Origin: Cyanobium sp. M30B3
GTDB taxonomy: Bacteria > Cyanobacteriota > Cyanobacteriia > PCC-6307 > Cyanobiaceae
Direction of reading: 5' to 3'
Assembly (NCBI GenBank): GCA_018399015.1
Contig: CP073761.1
Coordinates: 2,790,001 to 2,854,000 of the forward strand
DNA: 64,000 nucleotides
The notes below the pieces were generated by a model. That model saw nothing but the letters and a program-made list of their open reading frames with translations. It had not been told where the DNA came from and searched no databases. The translations under genes and the position numbers were made by a program. Below, piece after piece: positions 9,031 to 18,171 of this stretch (positions are counted from its first letter, which is position 1; each line of letters begins with the position of its first letter).

Positions 9031-9059
9031 AAGCCCTCGCCTCGCGGCGGGGGCTTTTT
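9031..9059 (+). terminator. Intrinsic terminator of psbA
   Basis: AAGCCCTCGCC (9031-9041), loop TCGC, and GGCGGGGGCTT (9046-9056), paired with one G-U wobble, running into a T-run at 9055-9059. It lies 82 bp after the psbA stop with no gene between. Confidence 0.85.
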
Positions 9060-9167
9060 GTTGCTGAACACCTGCCTGGATTGCTCCGCCTGGCCGCCGT
9101 TGCAAGATGGCCGCCTGGCACGTGCTGCCGGTGCTGCTCGGTAGGCTCGGCCCAGCGCACAACCGCC

Positions 9168-10256
9168 ATGGGCAGCAGCTTCGGCCAGCTCTTTCGCATC
9201 AGCACCTTCGGCGAATCCCACGGCGGCGGCGTGGGCGTGATCGTGGAGGGCTGTCCGCCACGGCTTGCGCTCGATCTCGCAGCGATTCAGGCCGAACTGG
9301 ATCGGCGCAAGCCCGGCCAGAGCAGGATCACCACCCCCCGCAAGGAAGACGACCGGGTGGAGATCCTCAGCGGTCTGCTGGATGGGGTGACCCTCGGCAC
9401 GCCGATCGCCATGGTGGTGCGCAACAAGGACCAGCGACCCCAGGATTACAGGGAGATGGAGGTGGCCTTCCGCCCCTCCCACGCCGATGCCACCTACCAG
9501 GCGAAATACGGCATCCAGGCCCGTAGCGGCGGTGGTCGGGCCTCCGCCCGGGAAACGATCGGCCGCGTTGCCGCCGGTGCCATCGCCAAACAGCTGCTGG
9601 CCAGGGCCCACGACACCGAGGTGCTGGCCTGGGTGCAGCGCATTCACACGATCGAGGCCGCCGTGGATCCAGCGGCGGTGAGCCTGGAGGCGATCGAGAG
9701 CAACATCGTGCGCTGCCCCGATGCCGCCAGCGCCGAGCGCATGATCGAGCGGATCGAGGCGATCGGCCGCGAGGGCGACTCCTGCGGTGGCCTGATCACC
9801 TGCGTGGTGCGCCGGCCGCCGGTGGGACTGGGCATGCCGGTGTTCGACAAGCTCGAGGCCGACCTGGCCAAGGCGGTGATGTCGCTGCCGGCCACCAAGG
9901 GCTTTGAGATCGGCTCGGGCTTCGGCGGCACCCTCCTCAAGGGCAGCGAGCACAACGACGCCTTCCTGCCCACCGTTGATGGCTCCCTGCACACCGCCAC
10001 CAACAACTCCGGCGGCATCCAGGGCGGCATCAGCAACGGCGAGGACATCGTGATCCGGGTGGCCTTCAAGCCCACCGCCACGATCCGCAAGGAGCAGGCC
10101 ACGATCAACGCCGCAGGCGAAGCCACCACCCTGGCCGCCAAGGGCCGCCACGATCCCTGTGTGCTGCCGCGGGCCGTGCCGATGGTGGAGGCGATGGTGG
10201 CCCTGGTGCTGGCCGACCACCTGCTGCGCCAGCAGGGCCAGTGCAGCCTGTGGTGA
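9168..10256 (+). CDS. aroC: Chorismate synthase
   Basis: 362 residues from ATG 9168. It catalyses the FMNH2-dependent 1,4-elimination of phosphate from EPSP, giving chorismate, the last step of the shikimate pathway. The start [19 protein letters not shown] carries the FGESHG signature. Later signatures are GRASARET and [13 protein letters not shown]. The frame is open to 9081, but the Ser-Phe-Gly start is invariant in the family, so 9168 is chosen. The end overlaps an inverted repeat shared with the converging toxin gene. Confidence 0.96.
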   Translation: MGSSFGQLFRISTFGESHGGGVGVIVEGCPPRLALDLAAIQAELDRRKPGQSRITTPRKEDDRVEILSGLLDGVTLGTPIAMVVRNKDQRPQDYREMEVAFRPSHADATYQAKYGIQARSGGGRASARETIGRVAAGAIAKQLLARAHDTEVLAWVQRIHTIEAAVDPAAVSLEAIESNIVRCPDAASAERMIERIEAIGREGDSCGGLITCVVRRPPVGLGMPVFDKLEADLAKAVMSLPATKGFEIGSGFGGTLLKGSEHNDAFLPTVDGSLHTATNNSGGIQGGISNGEDIVIRVAFKPTATIRKEQATINAAGEATTLAAKGRHDPCVLPRAVPMVEAMVALVLADHLLRQQGQCSLW

Positions 10257-10290
10257 GGGAGCTCGGCGAACAGAGCCCTCACCACAGGCT
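10245..10290. terminator. Inverted repeat spanning both converging stop codons (bidirectional terminator-like)
   Basis: AGCCTGTGGTGAGGG (10245-10259) and its exact reverse complement (10276-10290) are separated by 16 nt. Each arm is coding: in aroC and, on the other strand, in the PIN toxin gene, the arm reads Ser-Leu-Trp-stop. No T-run follows either arm. A role in transcription termination or mRNA 3'-end protection for both genes is likely but inferred. Confidence 0.7.
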
Positions 10291-10698
10291 GCGCACATGG
10301 GCATAGGAGCGGATCTTGCTGTCGGCACTGACCAGCGGAATCGCCAGCGCTCGTGCCTGAGCCACCAGAAACCGGTCGGCCGGATCCGCATGAAACGGCT
10401 CCGGCAGGCGCGTCGCCGCTGCGGCCACGGCGGGATCCAGAGCGACGAGCCGAACCGCCGGGTGGGCGGCCAGCAGCGCAAGCCAGCGCTCCACATCAAG
10501 GCTGAGGGCGAGGCGTCCGCGATTCACCAGCATCGCCACCTCCCAGCAGCTGATCGCCGAGACAAGCAGCCCGGATGTCCCACCAGGGAGGCGGACGCTG
10601 TCGATCTCCTGATCGATGGCCTCCCGTGCCGCCGCGGAGAGGCGCTGATGATCCCCACCGGCCCACCAGATCACGGCATGGGTGTCGAGCAGGATCAC
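10279..10698 (-). CDS. PIN-domain toxin (VapC-like ribonuclease)
   Basis: 139 residues. PIN-domain toxins are Mg-dependent ribonucleases neutralised by a partner antitoxin. The acidic active-site residues fit the family: Asp in LLDTHAVIWW near the start, Glu in SAISCWEVAML, and the DPADRFLVAQA motif near residue 108, followed by LVSADSKIRSY. Its start overlaps the antitoxin stop by 4 bp (ATGA). The pair sits between aroC and eda; in related picocyanobacteria I recall those two adjacent, suggesting insertion. Confidence 0.88.
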   Translation of the reverse strand: MILLDTHAVIWWAGGDHQRLSAAAREAIDQEIDSVRLPGGTSGLLVSAISCWEVAMLVNRGRLALSLDVERWLALLAAHPAVRLVALDPAVAAAATRLPEPFHADPADRFLVAQARALAIPLVSADSKIRSYAHVRSLW

Positions 10699-11000
10699 GC
10701 CAGGGCTTCCCAGTCGTTCTCCCCAACCGACTCGAACGGTTCGTCAAAGCGGAGCACCGAGCCGCGCAACAGCTCGAGAGGATCAGTGTCGGAGTACCCA
10801 GCCGGCCGATAGGGCCGCACCTCGATGCTGGGCCGGCCGTGATCCGTCACCACCAGGGGCTCACCGCTTGCCTCCACCTGCCGGAACAGTTCCAGGGCAT
10901 GGGCCTTGAAGTGGGATTTGGAAACCTGCCGCGGCGACCCGCTCACCATCGAGGCGGGGGATGGCGTAGCTGGGGATGGCGTAACGGGGGATGGGTCCAT
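10695..11000 (-). CDS. Phd/YefM-type antitoxin
   Basis: 101 residues from ATG 11000, or 84 from ATG 10949. The conserved part, RQVSKSHFKAHALELFRQVE then GEPLVVTDHGRPSIEV, is the DNA-binding fold of Phd/YefM antitoxins; the tail (DPLELLRGSVLRFDEPFE) would wrap the PIN toxin. The extra N terminus is a short Pro-Ser-Pro/Thr repeat encoded by near-identical GATGGCGTA units, so 10949 may be the real start. It is the first gene of the two-gene operon and probably autoregulates it. Confidence 0.85.
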   Translation of the reverse strand: MDPSPVTPSPATPSPASMVSGSPRQVSKSHFKAHALELFRQVEASGEPLVVTDHGRPSIEVRPYRPAGYSDTDPLELLRGSVLRFDEPFESVGENDWEALA

Positions 11001-11173
11001 CCAGCCAGAGAATGACCATGGTCACAAGACTAGGTCAGACTGGTCAGACCATCCCATCCATCGTTGATCCAGCGCGGCGGTCCTGCTCCGCCCCGGAAAG
11101 CGCAGTCCTTGCAAGAGCAGAGAGGTAGAGGGGAGTGGTCGAACGGCAAGGCGCCGCTCCCCACACCAGATGC

Positions 11174-11833
11174 TCAGGCCTGCCGCTCGGCCAAGGACGT
11201 GAGACGCGCCAGCAGCTCCCGCCAGCCAGCAGACTCCTCCAGCGCCGATCCCAGACCGGAGCCCAGGGCCACCGCATCCACGCCGGCAGCCAGCCAGGGC
11301 TGCACGTCCGCCGGGGTGAGTCCGCCAGCCGCGATGCAGAAGGGCAGCGGGGCGCCGAGGGGATCGCGCAGCCGGCGCCAGTGGTGGCGGCCGACGCTCA
11401 CGGCCGGGAACAGCTTCACGATCCGGCAGCCCAGCTGCCGAGCCCGGTGCACCTCGCTGGCCGTCATCACTCCGGGCACCAGGAGCAGGCCTCGCCGCAG
11501 AGACTCCTGCAGCAGCTCCGGATCGAGCACGGGAGACACCGCGTAGCGGCAGCCGGCAGCGGCGGCAGCGGCCACGCCCCGGGGATCGCAGAGCGAGGCC
11601 GCGCCGAGCTGCAGCCGGGGAAAGCGGTGGAGCAGCTCGGCCATCTGCTCAGCCCAGCCAACCTGCGGCTGCCAAGCGATCTCAACATGGATCAGCCCCA
11701 GGCTTTGCAGCCGCTCCAGCATGGGAATGGCGAGCAGAGGTTCGCTTGGGCGAAGCACCACCAGCAAGGGCTGGCGGCGCAGGGAACGGATCAGGGTGTC
11801 AGCGCAGCCATCCCCTGATCCTGAATCGCCCAT
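11174..11833 (-). CDS. eda: 2-keto-3-deoxy-6-phosphogluconate (KDPG) aldolase
   Basis: 219 residues. It cleaves KDPG to pyruvate and glyceraldehyde-3-phosphate, the second Entner-Doudoroff step. TIM-barrel class I aldolase: general-base Glu in HVEIAW, Schiff-base Lys in RIVKLFPA, phosphate-loop GGLTPADVQPWLAAGVDAVALGSG (read as two shorter segments, GGLTPADV and VDAVALGSG). It follows ftsH by 17 bp on the same strand. The dehydratase edd is not in this window. The extreme N terminus (DSGSGDGCAD) is not conserved, and a later start is possible. Confidence 0.88.
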   Translation of the reverse strand: MGDSGSGDGCADTLIRSLRRQPLLVVLRPSEPLLAIPMLERLQSLGLIHVEIAWQPQVGWAEQMAELLHRFPRLQLGAASLCDPRGVAAAAAAGCRYAVSPVLDPELLQESLRRGLLLVPGVMTASEVHRARQLGCRIVKLFPAVSVGRHHWRRLRDPLGAPLPFCIAAGGLTPADVQPWLAAGVDAVALGSGLGSALEESAGWRELLARLTSLAERQA

Positions 11834-11850
11834 GCTGAACCGATCGAGAT

Positions 11851-13695
11851 TCAGACGTACTCGGCCACGCGTACTTCGCTGCGTACCAGCAGCTCCTGAA
11901 GCTCCTCTGCATCCACCGTCTCCTTCTCCACCAGCATCTCGGCCAGCTCATCGAGCACGCTGCGGTTGTTGCTGAGCACGTCGGTGGCGCGGCGGTAGGC
12001 CTCCTCCACCAGCTGGCTTACCTCCTCATCGATGGTGGCGGCGGTCTCCTCGGAGAAGTCGCGCTCGGCGGCGATGTCGCGGCCGAGGAACATGCCCCCC
12101 TGGCTGCGGCCCAGAGCCACCGGACCAAGCTTTTCGCTCATGCCGAAACGGGTGACCATCTGGCGCGCCACCCGGGCCACCTGCTGCAGGTCGTTGGAGG
12201 CGCCGGTGGTGACTTCGTCCTCCCCGTAGACAATCTCCTCAGCCACGCGTCCGCCCAGGGCCACGGCCATCTGGTTCTGCAGGTAGGCGCGGGAGTAGAG
12301 ACCCGATTCCATCCGCTCCTCAGAGGGGGTGAAGAAGGTGAGGCCGCCGGCGTTGCCGCGGGGAATGATCGAGATCTTCTGCACCGGGTCGTAGTCGGGC
12401 ATCAGGGCACCCACCAGGGCATGGCCGGCCTCGTGGTAAGCCACCAGGCGCTTGCGCTTCTCGCTCATCACCCGGTCCTTTTTCTCCGGGCCGGCCATCA
12501 CCCGTTCGATGGCGTCGTTCACCTCATCCATCGAGATTTCGGTGAGCTGGCGGCGGGCGGCCAGGATCGCCGCCTCGTTGAGCAGGTTGGAGAGATCGGC
12601 GCCGGTGAAGCCGGGGGTGCGGCGCGCCACCTTGTCGAGGTCGACGTCCTTGGCCAGGGTCTTGCCACGGGCATGCACCTCGAGAATCTGCAGCCGGCCG
12701 CTGTAGTCGGGCCGGTCCACCACCACCTGGCGGTCGAAACGGCCGGGACGCATCAGCGCCGCATCCAGCACATCGGGGCGGTTGGTGGCCGCCACGATGA
12801 TGATGCCGGTGTTGCCCTCGAAGCCGTCCATCTCGGTGAGCAGCTGGTTGAGGGTCTGCTCGCGCTCGTCGTTGCCGCCGCCGAGTCCAGCCCCGCGCTG
12901 ACGGCCCACGGCGTCGATCTCGTCGATGAACACGATGCAGGGGGCGTTCTTCTTGGCGTTCTCGAACAGGTCGCGCACCCGGCTGGCGCCGACGCCCACG
13001 AACATCTCCACGAACTCCGAGCCGGAGATCGAGAAGAAGGGCACGCCCGCCTCACCGGCCACGGCCTTGGCCAGCAGGGTCTTGCCGGTGCCCGGGGGGC
13101 CCACCAGCAGCACACCCTTGGGGATCTTGGCGCCGACAGCGGTGAAGCGATCGGGATTCTTGAGGAAATCCACCACCTCGGTGAGCTCCAGCTTGGCCCC
13201 TTCGATGCCGGCCACATCGCCGAAGGTCACCTGGGTCTGGGGCTCCATCTGCACCCGCGCCTTGCTCTTGCCGAAGCTCATCGCCGGGTTGCCGCCGCCG
13301 CCCTGGGCGCGGCGCAGCAGGAAGAACAGGCCACCCAGCAACAGCAGCGGGAAGAACAGGCTGCCCACCGCCTGCTGCCAGGCCGCCGGTTCGCGGCTGG
13401 GCTGCACGGCGATGTCCACGTTGTGGTCGGTGAGGATCTTGAGCAGGTCCTTGTCCGGAGCGAGGTTCACCAGGGCCCGCTGGCCGCTGTTCTCCACCAC
13501 CTGGGCGGTGCCCCGGTCCGGGGAGATCAGCACGCGCGAGATCTCGTTGGCTTGGACAGCCTCCACGAAGTCGCTGTAGCGCAGGGTGCGGGGGGCGTTG
13601 GCCGGATCGGGACGATCCAGGAAGGCCGAGCCCACGGCGATCATCACGATCACCAGCAGCACGTAAAGCCCCGCGTTGCGCCAGCGTTTGTTCAC
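11851..13695 (-). CDS. ftsH: ATP-dependent zinc metalloprotease FtsH (FtsH3-type)
   Basis: 614 residues. A membrane-anchored hexameric AAA protease; in cyanobacteria FtsH complexes remove damaged D1. Two N-terminal membrane helices (about 8-26 and 108-128) flank a lumenal domain. Walker A is GPPGTGKT (199-206), the SRH is in the [18 protein letters not shown] region, and the zinc site is HEAGH (421-425). The N terminus [11 protein letters not shown] matches the Synechocystis slr1604 (FtsH3) class rather than slr0228. It lies 56 bp after sat and 17 bp before eda, probably in one operon. Confidence 0.96.
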   Translation of the reverse strand: MNKRWRNAGLYVLLVIVMIAVGSAFLDRPDPANAPRTLRYSDFVEAVQANEISRVLISPDRGTAQVVENSGQRALVNLAPDKDLLKILTDHNVDIAVQPSREPAAWQQAVGSLFFPLLLLGGLFFLLRRAQGGGGNPAMSFGKSKARVQMEPQTQVTFGDVAGIEGAKLELTEVVDFLKNPDRFTAVGAKIPKGVLLVGPPGTGKTLLAKAVAGEAGVPFFSISGSEFVEMFVGVGASRVRDLFENAKKNAPCIVFIDEIDAVGRQRGAGLGGGNDEREQTLNQLLTEMDGFEGNTGIIIVAATNRPDVLDAALMRPGRFDRQVVVDRPDYSGRLQILEVHARGKTLAKDVDLDKVARRTPGFTGADLSNLLNEAAILAARRQLTEISMDEVNDAIERVMAGPEKKDRVMSEKRKRLVAYHEAGHALVGALMPDYDPVQKISIIPRGNAGGLTFFTPSEERMESGLYSRAYLQNQMAVALGGRVAEEIVYGEDEVTTGASNDLQQVARVARQMVTRFGMSEKLGPVALGRSQGGMFLGRDIAAERDFSEETAATIDEEVSQLVEEAYRRATDVLSNNRSVLDELAEMLVEKETVDAEELQELLVRSEVRVAEYV

Positions 13696-13751
13696 AGGCC
13701 TCGCCTCAGCTGAGTAAGAAGTAACAGAATGTTAACCGGGACCCGGCCGCC

Positions 13752-14930
13752 TCAGGCGGCGGCGCGCAGCACCTCCACCACACTACGGAAGGCGAACCAC
13801 TCGGGGATCTCCTCGCCGCCACGGAGCATCTGGCGGAACTGGGTGCCGCTGAGCTTCTTCACATGCAGGCCGCGGGCCTCGGCATGCTCGGCGGTGACGT
13901 AGCCCTCCTCTTCGGTGAACACCAGATTCAGGGAGGGCACCGTCTCCATGCCCAGCTCGGTAGCGTTGTCGCGGGCGAAGTCCTGGGCCTGATAGGGGCC
14001 GTAGAAGTCGTCGCCGCTGAGGGAGCTCTTGCAGCCGGCCATGTCGCGGCCAATGATGAAGTGGGTGCAGCCGTAATTCTTGCGGATGATCATGTGCTGC
14101 AGGGCCTCGCGCGGGCCGGCCATGTGCATCGAATAGGGCAGGTAGGCCCAGCGGATGCGCGGATTGGCCACCTCCTCGGCCAGCCGTTCATACGTCTGGA
14201 AGCGCACTTCGCCGGCGATGTCGTCCTCCTGGGTGGGGCCGCAGGTGGGATGCACCAGCACCACCCCGTTCTCACTCACATTGTCGGCGTGGAGGGCGCG
14301 GGTGAACAGTTCGTAGTGGGCCCGGTGGATCGGGTTGCGGCACTGGAAGGCCACCACGCTCTCCCCGGCCGGCAGGCTGGAGCGCACCTCCGCCGGCGTC
14401 TTGCAGGGGAACACCCGCTGGGGCAGCTCCAGCCCCTGCACGCTGCCACCGAGATAAAAGCGGCCACGCTCGCCGCTGATCATGCGCACGGCGGGATGTT
14501 CGATCGAGGTGGTGCCGTAGCAGCCCTGGGCTTCACGGGCCTTGTCCGGCTCCCACTTGCTCTCCACCGTGAGCACCGCCAGCTCCTGGCCCCGGTAGGT
14601 GAGCAGCAGCCGTTCACCGATGCCGATCGTGTCGTCGTCGCTGTCGAACACGATCGGCAGGCCGAACAGCAGGCCGCTGCTGGTGCGGTTGCCGGCGACG
14701 ACGGCGTCATAGTCCTCCTGGTGCATGAAGCCGCGCAGGGGCGAGAAGCCGCCCACCACCAGCAGCTCCACATCACAGGCGTTGCGGTGGCTGCACTCGA
14801 CGCGCCGATCGGCACTGGCCTTCACAGCCTCCCGCTCCGCCACCGGCACCATCAGGTCCACCAGGGTGCCGCCATGGGGAGCAATCAGCCCGGCATGGAT
14901 GGTCTCAAGGCTGGTTTCCACAGCGGTCAT
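13752..14930 (-). CDS. sat: Sulfate adenylyltransferase (ATP sulfurylase)
   Basis: 392 residues from ATG 14930. It makes adenosine 5'-phosphosulfate from ATP and sulfate, the first step of assimilatory sulfate reduction. Homo-oligomeric bacterial/plant-type enzyme: the QCRNPIHRAHYEL stretch holds the nucleotide-binding QxRN and HxxH motifs, and GRDMAGC follows. An upstream in-frame ATG at 15041 would add 37 residues reading through the psbO terminator; it is rejected. It lies between psbO and ftsH on the same strand. Confidence 0.95.
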   Translation of the reverse strand: MTAVETSLETIHAGLIAPHGGTLVDLMVPVAEREAVKASADRRVECSHRNACDVELLVVGGFSPLRGFMHQEDYDAVVAGNRTSSGLLFGLPIVFDSDDDTIGIGERLLLTYRGQELAVLTVESKWEPDKAREAQGCYGTTSIEHPAVRMISGERGRFYLGGSVQGLELPQRVFPCKTPAEVRSSLPAGESVVAFQCRNPIHRAHYELFTRALHADNVSENGVVLVHPTCGPTQEDDIAGEVRFQTYERLAEEVANPRIRWAYLPYSMHMAGPREALQHMIIRKNYGCTHFIIGRDMAGCKSSLSGDDFYGPYQAQDFARDNATELGMETVPSLNLVFTEEEGYVTAEHAEARGLHVKKLSGTQFRQMLRGGEEIPEWFAFRSVVEVLRAAA

Positions 14931-14998
14931 CGGTGGTACAGAAGCAATTGGGCCAAATTCTCCCAGACAGGCCGCAGGGCTTCGCCTGCCACGCCAGC

Positions 14999-15022
14999 AA
15001 AAAGGGGCCCTTGGCGGGCCCC
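14999..15022 (-). terminator. Intrinsic terminator of psbO
   Basis: Read leftward: GGGGCCC (15022-15016), loop GCCAA, GGGCCCC (15010-15004), then five T (15003-14999). It lies about 60 bp after the psbO stop and before the sat start, so psbO is probably a separate transcript from sat-ftsH-eda. Confidence 0.88.
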
Positions 15023-15082
15023 ATGCAACTGCAACAACCACAGATGGAGGGGAGGACGCCAGGATCCAGACCCCAGAAGGCC

Positions 15083-15904
15083 TCAGGCCTGCTCCAGACG
15101 GCCATACACCTGGCCGGTGATCTTCACGTCCAGGGGGTCCTTGGAGCCCATGTCGGTGTCGGAGGGCTGGATGGCGGTGAACACGCCGGCAAACTCACCG
15201 GTGCTGGCGTCGACCTTGGTGATTGAGATCTCCATCTCGCCGGTGCCGTCCACATAGCGCTTGATGTTCTCGCGCTCCAGGCCTTCGCTGTCGGCGCCAA
15301 GACCGATCAATCCCTGGGTGTACTCCACACCGGTGGTCAGACCGCGACCTTTGGGATCGAGGAAGTTGGAGGTGCGGTAGCTGGGAACCCGATAGCTGCC
15401 CTTGAAATCAGTGCTGGTGCTGATCGCCGCCCCCTCTGCGGTGGCATTGAGCTCCTTGCTGGAGAAGGTGAAGGGCACCTCCTCCCCGCCTGGCAGCAGC
15501 ACGGTGATGATCTGGAAGTCGATGCCGCCTTCCTCCTTGAACTGGAGGCCGTCGGAGGTCACGGCCAGACCGCCAGAGACCTGGTCGAGGCTGGTGGTGA
15601 AGCGGGTGAGGATCTTGCCGGCCACGAACTGGGCTTCCTGGCGCTTGTTCGCCGGCTCACCCTTCACAGACACCTCGGCGGGATGCATGCAGATCTCCCG
15701 CAGCTGGTACTGGCCGCCGGGCGTGAGGGCAATCGAGCCGCGGGCGGAATCCGGGAGGGTGGGGCAGTCGTTGGCCAGGCCGGTGTTGTGGATGTCGTCG
15801 TAGGTGAGCTGGGAGCGATCCACGGCCTTGGCCCCACCGCTGCAGGCGGTCACCAGGGTCAGACACAGCGCCAGCACGAGGGCCAGCAGAGGACGAAAAC
15901 GCAT
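15083..15904 (-). CDS. psbO: Photosystem II manganese-stabilizing protein PsbO
   Basis: 273 residues from ATG 15904. Extrinsic 33-kDa subunit on the lumenal face of PSII that stabilises the Mn4CaO5 cluster. Conserved segments are LTYDDIHNTGLANDCP near the mature start, the two cysteines (in NDCPTL and REICMHPAE), and GGRGDEEEL-region equivalents of the barrel. The N terminus is a signal peptide ending LVTAC-SGG, which satisfies a lipobox, so it may be lipid-anchored in the lumen. ATG choice: the longer frame to 16249 is antisense to the next gene. Confidence 0.95.
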   Translation of the reverse strand: MRFRPLLALVLALCLTLVTACSGGAKAVDRSQLTYDDIHNTGLANDCPTLPDSARGSIALTPGGQYQLREICMHPAEVSVKGEPANKRQEAQFVAGKILTRFTTSLDQVSGGLAVTSDGLQFKEEGGIDFQIITVLLPGGEEVPFTFSSKELNATAEGAAISTSTDFKGSYRVPSYRTSNFLDPKGRGLTTGVEYTQGLIGLGADSEGLERENIKRYVDGTGEMEISITKVDASTGEFAGVFTAIQPSDTDMGSKDPLDVKITGQVYGRLEQA

Positions 15905-16043
15905 GGAAGAACGCCGCAGAGGGGAGTTGATGACTGGGCTGCAGCGGATCTTACCGGTGCAAAACCCCGATTCCCCGTACCATGGCCGCGCTCTCAACAA
16001 CCTGTATGCCAGAGCTACACCCCCGACAGGAGAACGGCAGGCG

Positions 16044-16352
16044 ATGGGTCTGAACGAGGGCCAGCAGCAGAAACTCGCGGGCGTGCTCGGCCAGCTCGAC
16101 CAGCTGGCGGCCGAACTGGACGGCGATCCGGAGGCCCTGCTGGCGCTGCTGCGCCAGGTGGAGCATCTGCACCGCCGCATCCAGGACGGGCCGTTCCGCA
16201 GCAGCCTGCCGGCCGACCGCAACCACCTGTTCACCCTGCTGCAGGGCATGGAGAAGAGTGGCGGCTGGCCCTACATCCCCCGGCTGCAGCTGCGCACCTT
16301 CATGGATCTGCTCCAGGGGGACGATCAGGCTGAGCATCCGCTGGCGGCCTGA
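16044..16352 (+). CDS. Conserved hypothetical protein, helical, about 102 aa
   Basis: From ATG 16044, with AGGAGAA placed 13-15 bp upstream as a plausible ribosome site. Mostly alpha-helical with Leu/Gln-rich heptad-like segments (LGQLDQLAAEL, LLALLRQVEHLHRRI) and a conserved-looking end, GGWPYIPRLQLRTFMDLL. No named domain recognised. Divergent from psbO and overlapping the coaBC 3' end by 53 bp. Confidence 0.7.
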   Translation: MGLNEGQQQKLAGVLGQLDQLAAELDGDPEALLALLRQVEHLHRRIQDGPFRSSLPADRNHLFTLLQGMEKSGGWPYIPRLQLRTFMDLLQGDDQAEHPLAA

Positions 16353-17607
16353 GCAGCGCCCCCACAGCCGACAGGAGACGGTGTGCCAGCGCCAGCTTGC
16401 CGGCGGACTCCAGCCGCTGCACCTGCTCGCCCGGGCCCAACAGCCAGCCCTGGTTGCTCTCGCTGGCAAAGCCCGCGCCGGGCTGGTCGATCGGATTGGC
16501 GAACAGCAGGTCGCAGCCCTTGCGCCCCCACTTGGCGCGGGCCTGGCTGAGCACGTCGCCCGACTGGGCCGCAAAACCGAGAATCACCTGGCCGGGCTCC
16601 CGGGTGTGCACCAGTCCCGCCAGCAGATCCGGCACCGGCTCCCAGCCGCCGGCGAGGCTGGCCTCCAGTTCCGTCTTGGTGAGCTTCTCGGCCAGGGGAT
16701 GGGCGCGGCGGTGGTCGGCCACGGCGGCCGCCATGGCGATCGCCGAGGCCGCGGGCTGGGCCTGGCCCAGGGCCCGCTCCATCTCGGCGGCGCTGGTGAC
16801 CGGCCAGCAGGCCAGCCCCTCCAACCAGGCGGAGGGAACGGCGAGGGGGCCATGCACCAGGGTGACCTCGGCCCCCCGCAGGCGCGCGGCCTGGGCCAGC
16901 AGCACCCCCATCCGCCCGGTGCTGGGGTTGGTGAGGCAGCGGGCGGGATCGAGCCATTCGCGGGTGGGGCCGGCACTCACCAGCAGGTGCCGGCCCTGCC
17001 AGTCGCGCTGACAGCCCCAGAGGGCCAGGCTCTCCAGGGCCAGCAGCAGCAGCTCCGGCTCTGCCATGCGGCCATCCCCCTGGCGATCACAGGCCAGCAC
17101 TCCGGCCGCCGGCCCCAGGGGCAGCACCCCCGGCCAGCGCTGCAGCTCTCGCCAGTTCGCCCGCACAGCCGGGGCCGACCACATGCTGGTATTCATCGCC
17201 GCCGCCGCCAGCACCGGGGCCTCACAGGCCAGCAGGGTGCTGGCCAGCAGGCTGTCGCCCAGGCCATGCACCCAGCGGGCCAGGCTGGTGGCGCTGAGGG
17301 GAGCCAGCAGCACCAGCTCCGCCCACTCGGCCAGCTCCACATGCAGGGGCCGGGGCGCCTGGGGACTCCACTGGTCGGCGTCCAGATGGCAGGGGTGGCG
17401 GCTGAGGCAGGCCAGGGCCTCGGCACTCACCAGCCGGGCCGCGCTGGGGGTGAGCACACAGCGCACCTGGGCCCCGCGCTGGGCCAGGGCACTCACCACC
17501 AGCGGCAGCTTCACCGCGGCGATGCTGCCGCAGATGCCCACGAGGATCCGCCGCCCGGCCAGGGGATCGGCGGGCTTGGCGCTGGCCGGGGTTGGCTCAG
17601 TGCGCAT
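16300..17607 (-). CDS. coaBC: Bifunctional phosphopantothenoylcysteine decarboxylase / phosphopantothenate-cysteine ligase
   Basis: 435 residues. CoaBC performs two steps of coenzyme A synthesis. N-terminal CoaC flavoprotein (about 15-190): GICGSIAAVKLP is the FMN-binding start and AAAMNTSMW is the substrate-clamp PxMNxxMW-type motif. C-terminal CoaB (about 200-420): SAGPTREWLDPARCLTNPSTG is the nucleotide region (ends in SSGKMG-like NPSTGRMG), followed by AAAVADHR and KLTK. The last about 15 residues overlap the opposite gene. Preceded by the DUF2555 gene, 35 bp away. Confidence 0.93.
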   Translation of the reverse strand: MRTEPTPASAKPADPLAGRRILVGICGSIAAVKLPLVVSALAQRGAQVRCVLTPSAARLVSAEALACLSRHPCHLDADQWSPQAPRPLHVELAEWAELVLLAPLSATSLARWVHGLGDSLLASTLLACEAPVLAAAAMNTSMWSAPAVRANWRELQRWPGVLPLGPAAGVLACDRQGDGRMAEPELLLLALESLALWGCQRDWQGRHLLVSAGPTREWLDPARCLTNPSTGRMGVLLAQAARLRGAEVTLVHGPLAVPSAWLEGLACWPVTSAAEMERALGQAQPAASAIAMAAAVADHRRAHPLAEKLTKTELEASLAGGWEPVPDLLAGLVHTREPGQVILGFAAQSGDVLSQARAKWGRKGCDLLFANPIDQPGAGFASESNQGWLLGPGEQVQRLESAGKLALAHRLLSAVGALLRPPADAQPDRPPGADP

Positions 17608-17642
17608 CGGTGGTGCCGGACGGCTTGGCGGGGCCGGGCGGA

Positions 17643-17858
17643 TCAGTCTTCATCGAAGGGTTCCTGGTCCACCAGATGGAGGTAGGGCCTGGCCAATTCG
17701 GGACGGTGGATCGCCAGGGCCCGCATCAGGTGCCAGTCGGCCAGGCCGTCGAAGGGGCTGGGGTAGTCGTCCTCATCCAGCCGGCGGGCCAGCTCGGCGG
17801 TGCTGGCCTCGTCAAAGGCGGCCAGCTGATCCGGGGTGATGGACACGGACATCGACAC
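17643..17858 (-). CDS. DUF2555 family small protein
   Basis: 71 residues. The segment LARRLDEDDYPSPFDGLADW followed by HLMRALAIHRPEL and HLVDQEPFDED is characteristic of a short soluble protein family found across cyanobacteria (DUF2555 by my recollection). Function unknown; no signal or membrane segment. It precedes coaBC on the same strand and is likely co-transcribed. Confidence 0.8.
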   Translation of the reverse strand: MSMSVSITPDQLAAFDEASTAELARRLDEDDYPSPFDGLADWHLMRALAIHRPELARPYLHLVDQEPFDED

Positions 17859-18060
17859 AGGGCGACGCGGGAACGGCGGCGGGGCGGCAGCGGACAGACG
17901 CCAGCCCCACGATCATGAATCAGGCCTGCGGCAGCCGGGGTGATCACCACAACCCTGGATTGGACGGCCAGGGCGGCCCGGTCAGGATCCAGACCCCTTG
18001 GTCCCGCGGAACCAGGGTGCTGCACAAAGCCCGGGTGGCCCTGCAGAATGGCCCCATCCA

Positions 18061-18133
18061 GGGGAATTAGCTCAGCTGGTAGAGCGCTGCGATCGCACCG
18101 CAGAGGTCAGGGGTTCGAGTCCCCTATTCTCCA
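18061..18133 (+). tRNA. tRNA-Ala (anticodon CGC)
   Basis: 73 nt. It folds as a standard cloverleaf: acceptor GGGGAAT/ATTCTCC, D arm GCTC/GAGC, anticodon stem CTGCG/CGCAG with anticodon CGC at 18094-18096, and the TTCGAGT T loop. The third acceptor pair is G-U, the alanine identity element. 3' CCA is not encoded. Confidence 0.97.
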
Positions 18134-18171
18134 TTCGATCAACCGGCAACCAGGCTTCGACCTGGCAGGCG

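Noticed and set aside
9607-10256. Overlapping leftward frames under aroC
   Set aside because: They are low-complexity antisense readings; aroC is well supported across its length.
16300-17839. Rightward frames over coaBC
   Set aside because: Antisense to a complete coaBC with flavoprotein and ligase motifs; no signal of their own.
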